A stretch of DNA of 64,000 bases from Microbacterium sp. (GCA_031277885.1 JAITLM010000086.1:1-64000); one strand, 5' to 3'; shown: positions 50,213 to 59,253, counted from the stretch's first letter. Numbers and translations are program-made. The notes: generated from the sequence alone by a model not told the origin.

Positions 50213-51571
50213 GTGGCCGACTTCTTCTCCGCGCTCTGGCTCGGGTTCCTGCACGTCCAGATCCTGGACGGCGCGGTTCCTGTGCTCGTCTACCTGATCG
50301 CGGCCGGCAGCATCCTGGCGACCCTGCTCTGGGGACCGACGAAGCGCTGGATCCTGACCGCGGCGCTGGCGGCGGTCGCCGGCGGCGCCGTGGCCGTCGC
50401 CCTCTGGCTGGTCTGCGTCCGCTGGCTCGACCTCTTCGGAGGAGGACTCGGAGCGCCCACCTACATCTGGCTGGTCGCGACGCTCGCCGCCGTCGCGATC
50501 GGAATCGCCTCCCTGTTCCGGAGAGGAGCGCTCCGACGCCTCGTCGCCGTCGTCGCCATCGTCTCCGCCGCCGTCGCCGGCACTCTCGGCATCAATGCGG
50601 CGTTCGGCCTGAACAGCACGGTCGCGAACCTGCTGAACGTCGTCGCGGACAAGCCCGTCCGGCTCCCTGCCCCCGCGGCGACCCTCAAGGCCACGGACGC
50701 ACGTGCCGCACCCCTCTGGGAGTCCTGGGCGCCGCCCGCCGGCATGCCTGCCAAGGGCAGCACGGGCACTGTCGCGATTCCGAGCACTCGCAGCGGCTTC
50801 AACGCCCGAAGCGCCGGACTGTACCTTCCTCCCGCCGCACTCACGTCGGCGCCTCCACGCCTTCCGGTCGTCCTCATGCTCATGGGCCACCCCGGCAACC
50901 CCGACCCCCTGCCCATCTCGCGGGTCCTGGACGAGTACGCCGCCGGCAACCACGGCCTCGCGCCGATCGTCGTCGTCGCCGACCAGCTCGGAGCGGACGT
51001 GAAAGACACCGGGTGCGTGGATTCGCCCGTCGGCAAGGCCCGCAGCTACCTCCTCCAGGACGTGATCCCCTGGATGCGCGCGAATCTCAACGTCTCCCCC
51101 GATCCCCGCCTCTGGAGCATCGCCGGCTACTCGAACGGCGGACAGTGCGCGATCTCGCTCGGCGCAGAGCACCCCGAGATGTTCGGAACGGTGATCAGCA
51201 TCTCCGGGGAGGAGTTCCCCGGCGCCACCAATCCCGCGCAGGCCGTCAAGCGCCTGTTCGACGGAGACGCCGGGAAGTACGAGCAGGCGAAGCCCCTCAC
51301 GCTCCTGGCACAGCACCGCTACTCCGGAACGACGGCCGTCTTCACCGCCGCGAAGGACGATCCGAAGTACCTCGCGGTCGCCCAGAAGTTCGCCGCAGCA
51401 GCGGAGGCCGCGGGAATGACCGCGCATCTTCGCGAGCTGCCCGGTGGCGGCCACGGCGCCGCAGCGCTCGCGAGCGGCCTCCAGGCCGCGTTCGCCCTCG
51501 CCTACCCGGCGCTGGAGCTCTCGGCGCCGGGCAAGGAGGCGACGTCGTCCACGACATCGAGAAGTCCCTGA
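50213..51571 (+). CDS. Membrane-anchored alpha/beta-hydrolase (esterase family)
   Basis: 452 residues. Four transmembrane helices (about 1-130) precede an extracytoplasmic alpha/beta-hydrolase domain of the esterase-D/mycolyltransferase-like type. The nucleophile is S307 in IAGYSNGGQCAISLG, and the late His lies in LPGGGHGAAALASGL. The layout of membrane helices followed by an esterase resembles actinobacterial envelope-modifying proteins, but no substrate is evident. The start is GTG at 50213 after GAGGA. A strong terminator follows the stop. Confidence 0.87.
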   Translation: MADFFSALWLGFLHVQILDGAVPVLVYLIAAGSILATLLWGPTKRWILTAALAAVAGGAVAVALWLVCVRWLDLFGGGLGAPTYIWLVATLAAVAIGIASLFRRGALRRLVAVVAIVSAAVAGTLGINAAFGLNSTVANLLNVVADKPVRLPAPAATLKATDARAAPLWESWAPPAGMPAKGSTGTVAIPSTRSGFNARSAGLYLPPAALTSAPPRLPVVLMLMGHPGNPDPLPISRVLDEYAAGNHGLAPIVVVADQLGADVKDTGCVDSPVGKARSYLLQDVIPWMRANLNVSPDPRLWSIAGYSNGGQCAISLGAEHPEMFGTVISISGEEFPGATNPAQAVKRLFDGDAGKYEQAKPLTLLAQHRYSGTTAVFTAAKDDPKYLAVAQKFAAAAEAAGMTAHLRELPGGGHGAAALASGLQAAFALAYPALELSAPGKEATSSTTSRSP

Positions 51572-51576
51572 TCACG

Positions 51577-51604
51577 AAGGCCCCGAGCGGCTGCTCGGGG
51601 CCTT
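51577..51604. terminator. Terminator after the esterase
   Basis: AAGGCCCCGAGC (51577-51588) and GCTCGGGGCCTT (51593-51604) form a perfect 12-bp stem with a GGCT loop, followed by CTGTTCC. It lies between convergent genes. Confidence 0.9.
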
Positions 51605-51634
51605 CTGTTCCGGTGGGCCTGCCGCCTGCCGGAT

Positions 51635-52837
51635 TCAGGCGACCTTCGAAGCGAAGTCGATATGGTGCCCCTGGAGCCACATCATCGACTCGCCGCCGTC
51701 ACGGGCGGCGCGGCGGAACCCGATGGGCAGGATCGCGTCGCGGATGACGCGGGCGACAGGACCGGCGGCCTTCCGCGCGGAGCCTCGGTGACCGTAGGCG
51801 ACGATCTTCTCGACGCGCTCGCGACGCAGCGAGACGAAGGTCTCGAACGCGCGGGCGGTGCTCGAGCAGTCGCGGAGGCACTGGGCCAGGATCACCGCAT
51901 CCTCGAGAGACATCGCGGCCCCTTGCCCGGCCGACGGCGACGTGGCATGCGCGGCATCTCCGATCAGGACCATGCGGCCCCGCCCGTCATGCCAGTTCTC
52001 GACGACGGGCATGTCGTAGGTGGTCCAGCCGGTGAGCGGGCCGGGAGCGGCGTCGAGGATGTCGAGCGCAGGCCCGGCGTCTCCCGCCATGAGCTCTCGC
52101 AGCCAGTTGCGCCAGTCCGCATCGGACATCCCGGACAGCACGCCCTTCGCGGGCTCCTTCGGCATCGGCGGGTTGGCGAACCACACGGCGCCGCCGTCCG
52201 GGGTCTTCATCCAGGCGAAGAAGCACCTCGTGCCGAACTGCATCACGAACTCGCGATCCGGCGCGTCGAGGGAGAAGTTCGGGATGTACCCACCGGTGTT
52301 CAGCACCGGCACGTACCGAGGCGCCGCGGCGCCAGGATCGATCACCTGACGCACGCGTGAGTGGATGCCGTCCGCCCCGACGAGGAAGTCGCCGTCGGCC
52401 GTGCTCCCGTCCGCGAAACGGGCGCGGACGCCGGTCGCCGTCTCTTCGGCGCCGACGAACTCCTTCCCGTATTCGATGCGGATACCGCGGTCGGCGGCCT
52501 GTCCGGCCAGCAATGCGTAGAGGTCAGCACGCGGCATGAGAATCGACGTCTGCCCGTCGGGGCGCCGTGCGGCCATGGGCATCCGGCCGAGCGGCTTGCC
52601 CTTGCCGTTGACGAAGCTGATGTCGTCGGTCTCGTAACCGATCCCCTCGACCGGACCCGCCAGGCCGATCGCGCGCAGAGCGTCCATCCCGTTGGCCTGG
52701 AAGGAGATCCACGCACCCCGACGGTCGTCGTCCGCGCTCCCCCGCTCGTAGATGACGGAGTCGATGCCGACGGACTGCAGCGCGACAGCGAGTACCGGGC
52801 CGGCGATGCCACCGCCGATGATGAGTGCACGAGTCAT
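51635..52837 (-). CDS. FAD-dependent monooxygenase
   Basis: 400 residues of the p-hydroxybenzoate-hydroxylase-like group. The FAD/NAD motif ALIIGGGIAGPVLAVALQ is at the N-terminus. DFLVGADGIHSRVRQ follows, and the second FAD motif is LIGDAAHATSPSAGQGAAMS. Such enzymes hydroxylate aromatic or polyketide substrates; TetX-like inactivation of antibiotics is a further possibility. The ATG at 52837 follows AAGGAACGAG. It diverges from a MarR regulator across paired palindromes and is probably induced by its substrate. Confidence 0.92.
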   Translation of the reverse strand: MTRALIIGGGIAGPVLAVALQSVGIDSVIYERGSADDDRRGAWISFQANGMDALRAIGLAGPVEGIGYETDDISFVNGKGKPLGRMPMAARRPDGQTSILMPRADLYALLAGQAADRGIRIEYGKEFVGAEETATGVRARFADGSTADGDFLVGADGIHSRVRQVIDPGAAAPRYVPVLNTGGYIPNFSLDAPDREFVMQFGTRCFFAWMKTPDGGAVWFANPPMPKEPAKGVLSGMSDADWRNWLRELMAGDAGPALDILDAAPGPLTGWTTYDMPVVENWHDGRGRMVLIGDAAHATSPSAGQGAAMSLEDAVILAQCLRDCSSTARAFETFVSLRRERVEKIVAYGHRGSARKAAGPVARVIRDAILPIGFRRAARDGGESMMWLQGHHIDFASKVA

Positions 52838-52885
52838 TTCTCGTTCCTTCCGTGTCCGGCCGGCTGCCCAGCCCGATCGTGTAGC

Positions 52886-52929
52886 TTGATTATCAAACAA
52901 TCATGAGAGGAGATAGCTTGAATGTCAAG
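52886..52929. promoter_or_regulatory. Two candidate MarR operators
   Basis: TTGATTATCAA (52886-52896) and CTTGAATGTCAAG (52917-52929) share TTGA/TCAA half-sites. The second contains the marR ATG (52922-52924), so binding would block both transcription and access to the start codon. Confidence 0.7.
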
Positions 52930-53404
52930 TGATCTTGAGGAGGCGCTCGCCGCCCTGGGCCCGGTCATCCAGAGCTATCAGTCGACCGTCGACGATTTCG
53001 ACCGCGAAGCAGCGCGCATCCTGCGTGTGAACGACACCGACCTGCGCTGCCTGGAGACCCTCGTGGATGCCGGCGATGACGGGATCACCCCGCGGGAGAT
53101 CGCCGACCGGCTCGCCCTCACCACCGGCAGCGTCACGACCATGCTCGATCGCCTGGAGAGGGTCGGATACCTCGCGCGCACACCGCATCCGAGCGACCGC
53201 CGTCGGCTGATCGTGCGCCCGACCCCACGCGCCCTGGAGCTCATCTGGGGAATCATCGGGCCGCACATCGCCGAATCCAGCGCGGCCGTCGCCGAAGCGT
53301 TCAGCACCGCCGAGCTGAAGATCGCGCGCCGCTTCCTGGAGACCGTCACCGAGGTTCAGCGCAGCCACGTCTCCCTGCTGCGGGCTCGCGACGCGCTCGG
53401 GTGA
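52922..53404 (+). CDS. MarR-family regulator
   Basis: 160 residues. The winged helix is typical: ITPREIADRLALTTGSVTTM, then LDRLERVGYLARTPHPSDRR and LIVRPTP, flanked by dimerisation helices. The gene diverges from the FAD monooxygenase, the usual arrangement for a substrate-responsive repressor and its target. GAGGAG lies before the ATG, but the operator-like dyad CTTGA-ATG-TCAAG covers the start codon. Confidence 0.92.
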   Translation: MSSDLEEALAALGPVIQSYQSTVDDFDREAARILRVNDTDLRCLETLVDAGDDGITPREIADRLALTTGSVTTMLDRLERVGYLARTPHPSDRRRLIVRPTPRALELIWGIIGPHIAESSAAVAEAFSTAELKIARRFLETVTEVQRSHVSLLRARDALG

Positions 53405-53509
53405 AAGCGCACGGGCGGCACCGGGCCGCTGACGCCCTTCCGCCGGTCGAGAGCACTCATCGCACCGGCGGAGCGTCGCTCCGGCGGGACGAGTATCGCT
53501 CCGGCCGGA

Positions 53510-53553
53510 GGAACAGAAGAAGCCCCCGATCTCTCGGGGGCTTCTTCTGTTCC
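53510..53553 (-). terminator. Terminator of the tRNA gene, 20-bp stem
   Basis: The arms 53510-53529 and 53534-53553 are exact 20-nt reverse complements with a TCTC loop. The hairpin begins 2 nt after the 3' end of the minus-strand tRNA. Confidence 0.9.
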
Positions 53554-53555
53554 GG

Positions 53556-53628
53556 TGGACCCAGGGGGATTCGAACCCCCGACCTCTTCATTGCGAACGA
53601 AGCGCGCTACCAACTGCGCCATGGGCCC
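53556..53628 (-). tRNA. tRNA-Ala (CGC)
   Basis: The 73-nt gene folds as a full cloverleaf: acceptor GGGCCCA/TGGGTCC, D-arm GCGC, anticodon stem CTTCG/TGAAG with loop TTCGCAA, and T-arm GGGGG-TTCGAAT-CCCCC, discriminator A. The anticodon CGC reads GCG. The acceptor stem has the G3-U70 pair that defines alanine tRNA. CCA is not encoded. Confidence 0.97.
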
Positions 53629-53713
53629 GTGAACCAGATCAGCCTAGCACGGGCATGCGGGCGCACTCGTCATCGGCGGCCCTCACGACGCCCGCCGGGC
53701 GTGTCGGATCCGC

Positions 53714-54583
53714 TCAGCCCGCGGCGCGCTGGGCGAGCAGCTGGCGCACGTGCGCCTCGATCTCGGCGTCGTCGACGTAGCCCATCCGGGCGTAGGGCGA
53801 CTCCTGCGCGGCGGCGGGAGCGGGCAGCTCCGTCGGCGCCGGCGGGGCGAGCTCATCGGCCTTGCGCTGCAGCTCGGCGGCGCGCGCCGCCTCGCGGGCG
53901 AGGGTCTGCGCGTCGATCGTGGCGCGGGCCGCGTGCGCCCGGGATCCGGTGACGGAGACGAGGGGCTCGGGCAGCGTGCGCGGCGTCCAGGTCCGCGGAC
54001 CCTGGTCGTGCAGCTCGGTCTCCCGTGCCGGTGCGTCCTCGGCCACGGGCGGCGCCATCACGCGCGCGGCGCGGCGGACCGCACGACGGGCGACCGTCGC
54101 CATCCGCTGCAGCATCAGCAGGGCGAGCAGCGCGACGGCTCCGCCCGCCCAGAGCAGGATCGAGGATCCGGCGGTCATGAGCTGCCACACGCCGACGCCC
54201 ACCGCCGCCAGCGCGAGGAGGAAGAGCACCGTGGCCGTGAGCCGGGTGCGTCGACGGGCGCGCGCGCGACGGAAGGCGGGATCGGCGTGCGTGGCGGCGA
54301 GCTGCTCGCGCAGACGCTGCAGGTCGGCCTGCTCGCGGTCCGTCTGCAGCCGCTTGGCCAGCTTCTGCTGCGCGAGTGCGGTGCGGGCGTTCAGTTCGAG
54401 CTGCACCTCGCGGGGCGCCTCGCTGGTCTCGGCGAGCACGCGCAGGGCGCGGTTCAGGCGCAGCGCATTGCGCTCGGCGGCGTCGTACTGGTGCTGCCCC
54501 CGCCACGAAGGCAGGAAATAGAGCAGCCACAGCAGCGCCGCGACCAGGACGATCACGCCCCCGCTCAGCACCGGCCCGTTCAT
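53714..54583 (-). CDS. Conserved membrane protein of unknown function
   Basis: About 289 residues. A transmembrane helix at the N-terminus (VIVLVAALLWLLYFLPSW) is followed by a charged coiled-coil-like segment (about 35-110). Two further helices (about 115-165) come next, and then a long soluble tail with Arg/Ala-rich helices ending in YVDDAEIEAHVRQLLAQRAAG. I do not recognise a functional domain. The ATG at 54583 or a GTG three codons upstream could be used. It lies between tRNA-Ala and a divergent MFS gene. Confidence 0.75.
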   Translation of the reverse strand: MNGPVLSGGVIVLVAALLWLLYFLPSWRGQHQYDAAERNALRLNRALRVLAETSEAPREVQLELNARTALAQQKLAKRLQTDREQADLQRLREQLAATHADPAFRRARARRRTRLTATVLFLLALAAVGVGVWQLMTAGSSILLWAGGAVALLALLMLQRMATVARRAVRRAARVMAPPVAEDAPARETELHDQGPRTWTPRTLPEPLVSVTGSRAHAARATIDAQTLAREAARAAELQRKADELAPPAPTELPAPAAAQESPYARMGYVDDAEIEAHVRQLLAQRAAG

Positions 54584-54706
54584 GCCCTCCACGGTATGCG
54601 ACGGGCCGCCCGCGACGGCGCCGACACGCGCACGCCGACGTCACGCAGGCCCCCGCGGATCCCCGTATCCGCCCCGATGTCCGCTCCGGCGAGTAGGGTC
54701 GGGCTC

Positions 54707-56083
54707 GTGGCCTCGTTCACCCCTCTGCAGCGGCTCGTCATCGCGGTCGCGGTGCTCGCCTCGTTCGTCACCTTCCTCGACGGCACCGTCGTCACGGTCG
54801 CCCTGCCCGCGATCAGCCGCGAGCTGGGCGGCGGCATCACCACCCAGCAGTGGGCGGTGGACGCCTACCTGATCACGCTCAGCGCCCTGATCCTGCTCGC
54901 CGGATCCGTCTCCGACGCCTACGGGCGCGTCCTGGTCATGCGGATCGGGCTCATCGCCTTCGGGATCGCCTCGGTCGCGGTCGCCGTCGCCCCCACTCCC
55001 CTGGTGCTGATCATCGCGCGCGCCGCACAGGGTGCGGCCGGCGCGCTGCTGGTGCCAAGCTCGCTCGCGCTCATCACCGCCGTGATGCGCGGCGAGGTGC
55101 AGTCCAGGGCGATCGGGGTGTGGACGGCCTTCACCACGGCGGCGCAGCTGGTCGGACCGCTGCTCGGCGGTCTCTTCGTGGATCTGCTGTCGTGGCGCTT
55201 CGTCTTCCTGATCAACGTGCTCCCGATCGGCGTCACGCTCGTGCTCCTCGGCCGGCTCCGCCTGCCCGAGCATGAGCGCACCACGCAGGTGGACTGGCTC
55301 AGCGGCGCGCTCTGCGCGCTCGGTCTCGGCGGCGTGGTCTACGCGCTCATCGAGCAGCCCCACCAGGGCTGGGCCTCCCCGGTGATCCTCCTCACCGCGA
55401 TCGGCGGCGCCGCACTGCTGATCGTCTTCCTGCTGCGCCAGCGACGGGCGTACCCGCTCATGCCGCTGTCCCTCTTCCGCGTGCGCAACTTCGCCTGGGG
55501 CAACCTGTCGACGCTGTTCGTGTACGCGGCGCTCTCGCTGAACGGCTTCGTGATCGGCGTCTACCTGCAGCAGGGCGCCGGGCTCAAGGCCACGGAGGCG
55601 GGCCTCGCGAGCCTGCCGATCACGATCCTGATGATCCTGCTCAGCTCGCGCGTCGGCCGGCTGGCCGGCCGGCTCGGACCCCGGCTGTTCATGGCGGCCG
55701 GCCCGCTGGTCATGGCCGTCGGCGCGCTCCTGCTGCTCCTCGTGTCCGAGAGCTTCAACTACTGGTGGCAGGTGCTTCCGGCGATGATCGTCCTCGGCAT
55801 CGGCCTGTCGCTGACCGTCGCCCCGCTCACCTCGGCGATCCTCGGATCCATCGAGGAGAGCCGCTCCGGAATCGCCTCCGCGGTCAACAACGCGGTCTCC
55901 CGCGTGGCCGGACTGCTCGTGGTCGCGATGCTCTCCACGATCGTCGGCGGAACCCTGAACCTCGCGGGCTTCCACAGCGCCACCTGGGTCACCGCCGGCC
56001 TGTTCGCGGTCGGCGGGATCGTCTCCTGGATCGGGATCCGCCGTCCCGTCCCCGAGGCCGTCCCCGAGCCCGCCGAGAGCTGA
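54707..56083 (+). CDS. MFS transporter, DHA2-like multidrug type (14 TM)
   Basis: About 458 residues with 14 transmembrane helices. Signatures are SFVTFLDGTVVTVALPAISR (motif D1), LLAGSVSDAYGRVLVMRIGL (motif A), and the antiporter motif C region around AFTTAAQLVGPLLGGLFVD. These fit EmrB/QacA-type drug:proton exchange. The GTG at 54707 is chosen because TAGGGT (54694-54699) lies 7 nt upstream, giving a probable leaderless transcript. An in-frame ATG at 54677 would precede that element. Substrate unknown. Confidence 0.87.
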   Translation: MASFTPLQRLVIAVAVLASFVTFLDGTVVTVALPAISRELGGGITTQQWAVDAYLITLSALILLAGSVSDAYGRVLVMRIGLIAFGIASVAVAVAPTPLVLIIARAAQGAAGALLVPSSLALITAVMRGEVQSRAIGVWTAFTTAAQLVGPLLGGLFVDLLSWRFVFLINVLPIGVTLVLLGRLRLPEHERTTQVDWLSGALCALGLGGVVYALIEQPHQGWASPVILLTAIGGAALLIVFLLRQRRAYPLMPLSLFRVRNFAWGNLSTLFVYAALSLNGFVIGVYLQQGAGLKATEAGLASLPITILMILLSSRVGRLAGRLGPRLFMAAGPLVMAVGALLLLLVSESFNYWWQVLPAMIVLGIGLSLTVAPLTSAILGSIEESRSGIASAVNNAVSRVAGLLVVAMLSTIVGGTLNLAGFHSATWVTAGLFAVGGIVSWIGIRRPVPEAVPEPAES

Positions 56084-56115
56084 GCCAGCCGCGCGCTGCG
56101 CGCGTCGCGCCTCCT

Positions 56116-56199
56116 CGTCGACGCCCCCACGCAGGTTCCACGCCCCCTCACAGTGCCGTCCGTGCGGAGGGGCGTCGACGCTGCGAGGGGGCGTCGACG
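56116..56199. terminator. Inverted and direct repeats between MFS and rimJ-like genes
   Basis: CGTCGACGCCCCC (56116-56128) pairs exactly with GGGGGCGTCGACG (56187-56199). A further copy, GGGGCGTCGACG (56169-56180), competes for the same left arm. The flanking genes converge, so a terminator role is likely. Confidence 0.6.
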
Positions 56200-56224
56200 C
56201 ATCCCGGGCTCGCGCGCGCCGAGG

Positions 56225-56884
56225 TCAGCCCTGGATCCCGGTCTCGCCCGGCGCGGCGGTGGAGGGCAGATCCGCGGCCGGCACGGCCGCCCAGTCCGCG
56301 GGGACGCGGCCCGAGGCCCAGCGATTCAGCACGCCCTCCGGCACGTCCTCCCGCACGAGCGAGAACGCGAGGTGGTCGCGCCAGTCGCCGTCGATGTGGA
56401 TGAACCGGCGACGCATCCCCTCGTAGCGGAAGCCCAGCTTCTGCACGACCCGCAGGCTCGGCCGGTTCTCCGGCCGCAGGCAGATCTCGATCCGGTGCAG
56501 CCCCAGGTCCGAGAACGCGAGATCGGTCGCCATCGCGACGGCGGCCGGGGTGATCCCGTGCCCTGCGAAGCGCTCGCTCACCCAGTAGCCGATCGTCGCG
56601 GAGCACAGGGATCCGCGCATGACGCCCCAGATGTTGAGCTGGCCGGCGATCTTTCCGTCGTACTCCATCACGAACGGATAGCCGGTGCCGTCGCGGTACT
56701 GCTGCAGCAGCCGCCTGATGCTCACCCGCATGTCGATCCCGGTCTGCAGGCCGGGCAGCGTGGCCTCCCACGGCTGCAGCCAGCGCCGGTTGGTGATCAG
56801 CTCGTGCTGCAGCGGGCGCGCGTCCTTGGCCCGGATGAGCCGCAGCTCGACCGGTCCGTGCCGCATCGGTGCCGAGACGTCCAC
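56225..56884 (-). CDS. GNAT N-acetyltransferase, RimJ/RimL type
   Basis: 219 residues. The GNAT fold is complete: the N-terminal VELRLIRAKDARPLQHELIT, the beta-4/acetyl-CoA loop region TIGYWVSERFAGHGITPAAV, and ENRPSLRVVQKLGFRYEGMR. The RimJ/RimL subgroup acetylates protein N-termini, often ribosomal proteins, but many members have other targets. The start is GTG, 7 nt after the galU stop, so the gene is probably co-transcribed with galU. Confidence 0.88.
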   Translation of the reverse strand: MDVSAPMRHGPVELRLIRAKDARPLQHELITNRRWLQPWEATLPGLQTGIDMRVSIRRLLQQYRDGTGYPFVMEYDGKIAGQLNIWGVMRGSLCSATIGYWVSERFAGHGITPAAVAMATDLAFSDLGLHRIEICLRPENRPSLRVVQKLGFRYEGMRRRFIHIDGDWRDHLAFSLVREDVPEGVLNRWASGRVPADWAAVPAADLPSTAAPGETGIQG

Positions 56885-56891
56885 GATCCGC

Positions 56892-57788
56892 TCAGATCCT
56901 CTCCGCGTACTCCTTGAGCCAGACCCGCAGATCCGGCCCGAGGTCGTCGCGGTCCGCGGCGAGCTGCACGATCGCCTTGATGTATTCCAGCCTGTCGCCG
57001 GTGTCGTAGCGCCGTCCGCGGAAGATCACGCCGTGGACGCCGGGACCCTCGGGATCCGCGGCGAACTCCTGCAGCGCGTCGGTGAGCTGGATCTCCCCGC
57101 CCTTGCCGGGCGGCGTGCGCTCGAGGATCTCGAAGATCGACGGCGGCAGCACGTAGCGGCCGATGACGGCGAGGTTCGACGGCGCCTCCTCGCGAGTGGG
57201 CTTCTCGACCAGCCCCATCACGCGGCGGACGTCGTCCGAGGCGCCCTCCGGGACGCCGTCGGGGTCAGCCGTGCCGTACAGGTGGATCTGATCGGGATCC
57301 ACCTCCATGAGCGCGATCACCGCCGCGCCGCTGCGCTCGTGCTCGGCGATCATCGCGGTCAGCAGCGGGTCGCGCTCGTCCATGAGGTCGTCGCCGAGCA
57401 GCACCGCGAACGAGCTGTCCCCGACGTGCGTGCGAGCCCGGAGCACGGCGTGCCCGAGGCCCTTGGGCTCGCCCTGGCGCAGGTAGTGGATGTCCGCCAT
57501 GTCGCTGGAGGCGACGACGCGGGCGAGCCGGCGGTGATCGCCCTTCTGGGTGAGCTTCCCCTCGAGCTCCGGCATCTGGTCGAAGTGATCGGAGATCGCG
57601 TTCTTGTTGCGTCCGATGATGACGAGGATGTCGTCGATGCCCGCCGCGACGGCCTCCTCGACCACGTACTGGATCGCGGGCTTGTCGACGACGGGGAGCA
57701 TCTCCTTGGGCATCGCCTTCGTCGCGGGCAGGAAGCGCGTGCCCAGGCCGGCCGCGGGGATGACCGCCTTGATGCGTGCCTTCGTCAT
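56892..57788 (-). CDS. galU: UTP-glucose-1-phosphate uridylyltransferase
   Basis: 298 residues. It makes UDP-glucose from UTP and glucose-1-phosphate. Motifs are IPAAGLGTRFLPATKAMPKE (nucleotide loop), GQPKGLGHAVL-like EPKGLGHAVLRA, LLGDDLMDE and VEKPTREEAPSNLAVIGRYV, then KGGEIQLTDAL. It supplies precursors for cell-envelope glycans, consistent with the glycopolymer genes elsewhere in the window. It is followed 7 nt downstream by the rimJ-like gene. Confidence 0.96.
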   Translation of the reverse strand: MTKARIKAVIPAAGLGTRFLPATKAMPKEMLPVVDKPAIQYVVEEAVAAGIDDILVIIGRNKNAISDHFDQMPELEGKLTQKGDHRRLARVVASSDMADIHYLRQGEPKGLGHAVLRARTHVGDSSFAVLLGDDLMDERDPLLTAMIAEHERSGAAVIALMEVDPDQIHLYGTADPDGVPEGASDDVRRVMGLVEKPTREEAPSNLAVIGRYVLPPSIFEILERTPPGKGGEIQLTDALQEFAADPEGPGVHGVIFRGRRYDTGDRLEYIKAIVQLAADRDDLGPDLRVWLKEYAERI

Positions 57789-57860
57789 CTGCTCAGCTTA
57801 GGGGCGCGAACCGGCTTCGGGCCGGAGCGGGCTCAGCGGCTCCCCGGTAGAATCGAGGCC

Positions 57861-58451
57861 ATGCCGGGCGACATCGACCATGCGAAGCGCGCGCTGCGCG
57901 CCGATCTGCGCGAGCGCCGCAGCCTGCTGTCCGACCCGCAGCGCGCCGCGGCCGAGACCGCCCTCACCGCTCGTCTCGACGAGCTGGTCGCCGCGACCGG
58001 CGCACGGTCGATCTCCTGCTTCCTGTCCACCACGACCGAGCCCGGCACGCGCGCGTTCATCCGCGCCGCGGTCGCCCGCGGCATCAGGGTGCTGCTGCCG
58101 ATCACCCGCGAGGACGGCCTGCTCGACTGGGCGGTGGCCGGATCCGACGAGGAGATCACGACGGGCCTGCACGGCCTGCCCGAGCCCACGGGAGAGATCC
58201 TCAACCCGATGGCACTCGACGAGGTGGATCTGCTGCTCGTCCCGGCGGCCGCCGTCGACCGCACCGGGATGCGGATGGGCTGGGGACGCGGCTACTTCGA
58301 CCGCACGCTCGGCTCGATGCAGAAGTGCCCTCCCGCGTACGCCGTCGTCTACGACTCCGAGATCCTCGACGAGGTGCCCCACGACGTGCACGACCAGCCG
58401 GTTACCGGCGCCGTCACGCCGCTGCGCACCGTCGTCTTCCCCCTGACCTGA
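57861..58451 (+). CDS. 5-formyltetrahydrofolate cyclo-ligase
   Basis: 196 residues. It converts 5-formyl-THF to 5,10-methenyl-THF using ATP. Motifs are the basic N-terminal helix with RRSLLSDP and the C-terminal ATP/folate loop DLLLVPAAAVDRTGMRMGWG followed by RGYFDRTL. TAGAAT (57848-57853) lies 7 nt before the ATG, so the transcript is probably leaderless. FmdB and mscL follow on the same strand with gaps of 28 and 29 nt, an order common in actinobacteria. Confidence 0.94.
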   Translation: MPGDIDHAKRALRADLRERRSLLSDPQRAAAETALTARLDELVAATGARSISCFLSTTTEPGTRAFIRAAVARGIRVLLPITREDGLLDWAVAGSDEEITTGLHGLPEPTGEILNPMALDEVDLLLVPAAAVDRTGMRMGWGRGYFDRTLGSMQKCPPAYAVVYDSEILDEVPHDVHDQPVTGAVTPLRTVVFPLT

Positions 58452-58479
58452 CCCTCCGATCCGAGACCTGCGAGGCCCC

Positions 58480-58755
58480 ATGCCCACCTACTCCTACGCC
58501 TGCACCGCCTGCGGGCACCGTTTCGACGCCGTGCAGTCGTTCTCCGACAGCGCCCTCACCGAATGCCCCGAATGCCAGGGCCGCCTGCGCAAGGAGTACG
58601 GATCGATCGGCGTGACCTTCAACGGATCGGGCTTCTATCGCACCGACTCCCGCGCGGGATCTGGGGTTTCCTCCTCTGTGGGGGCATCATCGAAGTCGGA
58701 ATCGACGGCGAGCGCCACACCTGCGCCCGCCTCCGCACCGGCCTCTGGATCCTGA
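58480..58755 (+). CDS. FmdB-family zinc-ribbon protein
   Basis: 91 residues. The N-terminal ribbon has MPTYSYACTACGHRFD and then ECPECQGRLRK, giving two CxxC pairs that bind one zinc. The C-terminal half is low-complexity Ser/Ala/Pro. FmdB proteins are proposed regulatory factors, but the function is not firm. It sits between the cyclo-ligase and mscL genes. Confidence 0.92.
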   Translation: MPTYSYACTACGHRFDAVQSFSDSALTECPECQGRLRKEYGSIGVTFNGSGFYRTDSRAGSGVSSSVGASSKSESTASATPAPASAPASGS

Positions 58756-58784
58756 GGCCGACCACTTCAGGGGAGAGAAAAAGC

Positions 58785-59183
58785 ATGATCAAGGGCTTCA
58801 AGGAGTTCATCCTCCGCGGCAACGTCATCGACCTGGCCGTCGCGGTCGTCATCGGCGCCGCGTTCTCGGCGATCGTCAACGTGGTCGTCGAGCAGCTGAT
58901 CAATCCACTCATCAATCTGTTCTTCAAGGCCGAGAGCCTGGACAAGGCAATGATCCTGACCGTCGGGTCGTCTCATTTCGGCTTCGGCGCAGTCATCGGC
59001 GCGATCATCAACTTCCTGGCCGTCGCGCTCGTCGTCTACTTCGCGTTCGTGATGCCCATGAACCACTTCAACCAGCGCCGCGCCGCCAAGGCGGGCGTCA
59101 CCGAGGAGCCCGAGGCCCTGCCCTCCGAGCAGGAGCTCCTCATCCAGATCCGCGACCTGCTCGAGAAGCAGAAGTCGGCCTGA
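58785..59183 (+). CDS. mscL: Large-conductance mechanosensitive channel
   Basis: 132 residues, the normal length for MscL. TM1 has GNVIDLAVAVVIGAAFSAIV, with the pore-lining region, and TM2 is INFLAVALVVYFAFVMPMNH. A cytoplasmic helix bundle follows (PSEQELLIQIRDLLEKQK). It opens under membrane tension to release solutes in hypo-osmotic shock. AGGGGAGA precedes the ATG. Confidence 0.97.
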   Translation: MIKGFKEFILRGNVIDLAVAVVIGAAFSAIVNVVVEQLINPLINLFFKAESLDKAMILTVGSSHFGFGAVIGAIINFLAVALVVYFAFVMPMNHFNQRRAAKAGVTEEPEALPSEQELLIQIRDLLEKQKSA

Positions 59184-59196
59184 TCCGACCGGTTGC

Positions 59197-59230
59197 GACG
59201 CCCCGGCGCCCTCGTGGCGACCGGGGCGTC
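59197..59230. terminator. Terminator after mscL
   Basis: GACGCCCCGG (59197-59206) and CCGGGGCGTC (59221-59230) are exact reverse complements with a 14-nt loop, between convergent genes. Confidence 0.8.
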
Positions 59231-59253
59231 GTCGTCTGCACGGGTACGACGCC

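Noticed and set aside
53405..53509. A small gene or regulatory RNA after marR
   Set aside because: Only short TCGCTCCGGC-like repeats are visible; there is no start, ribosome binding site or clear structure.
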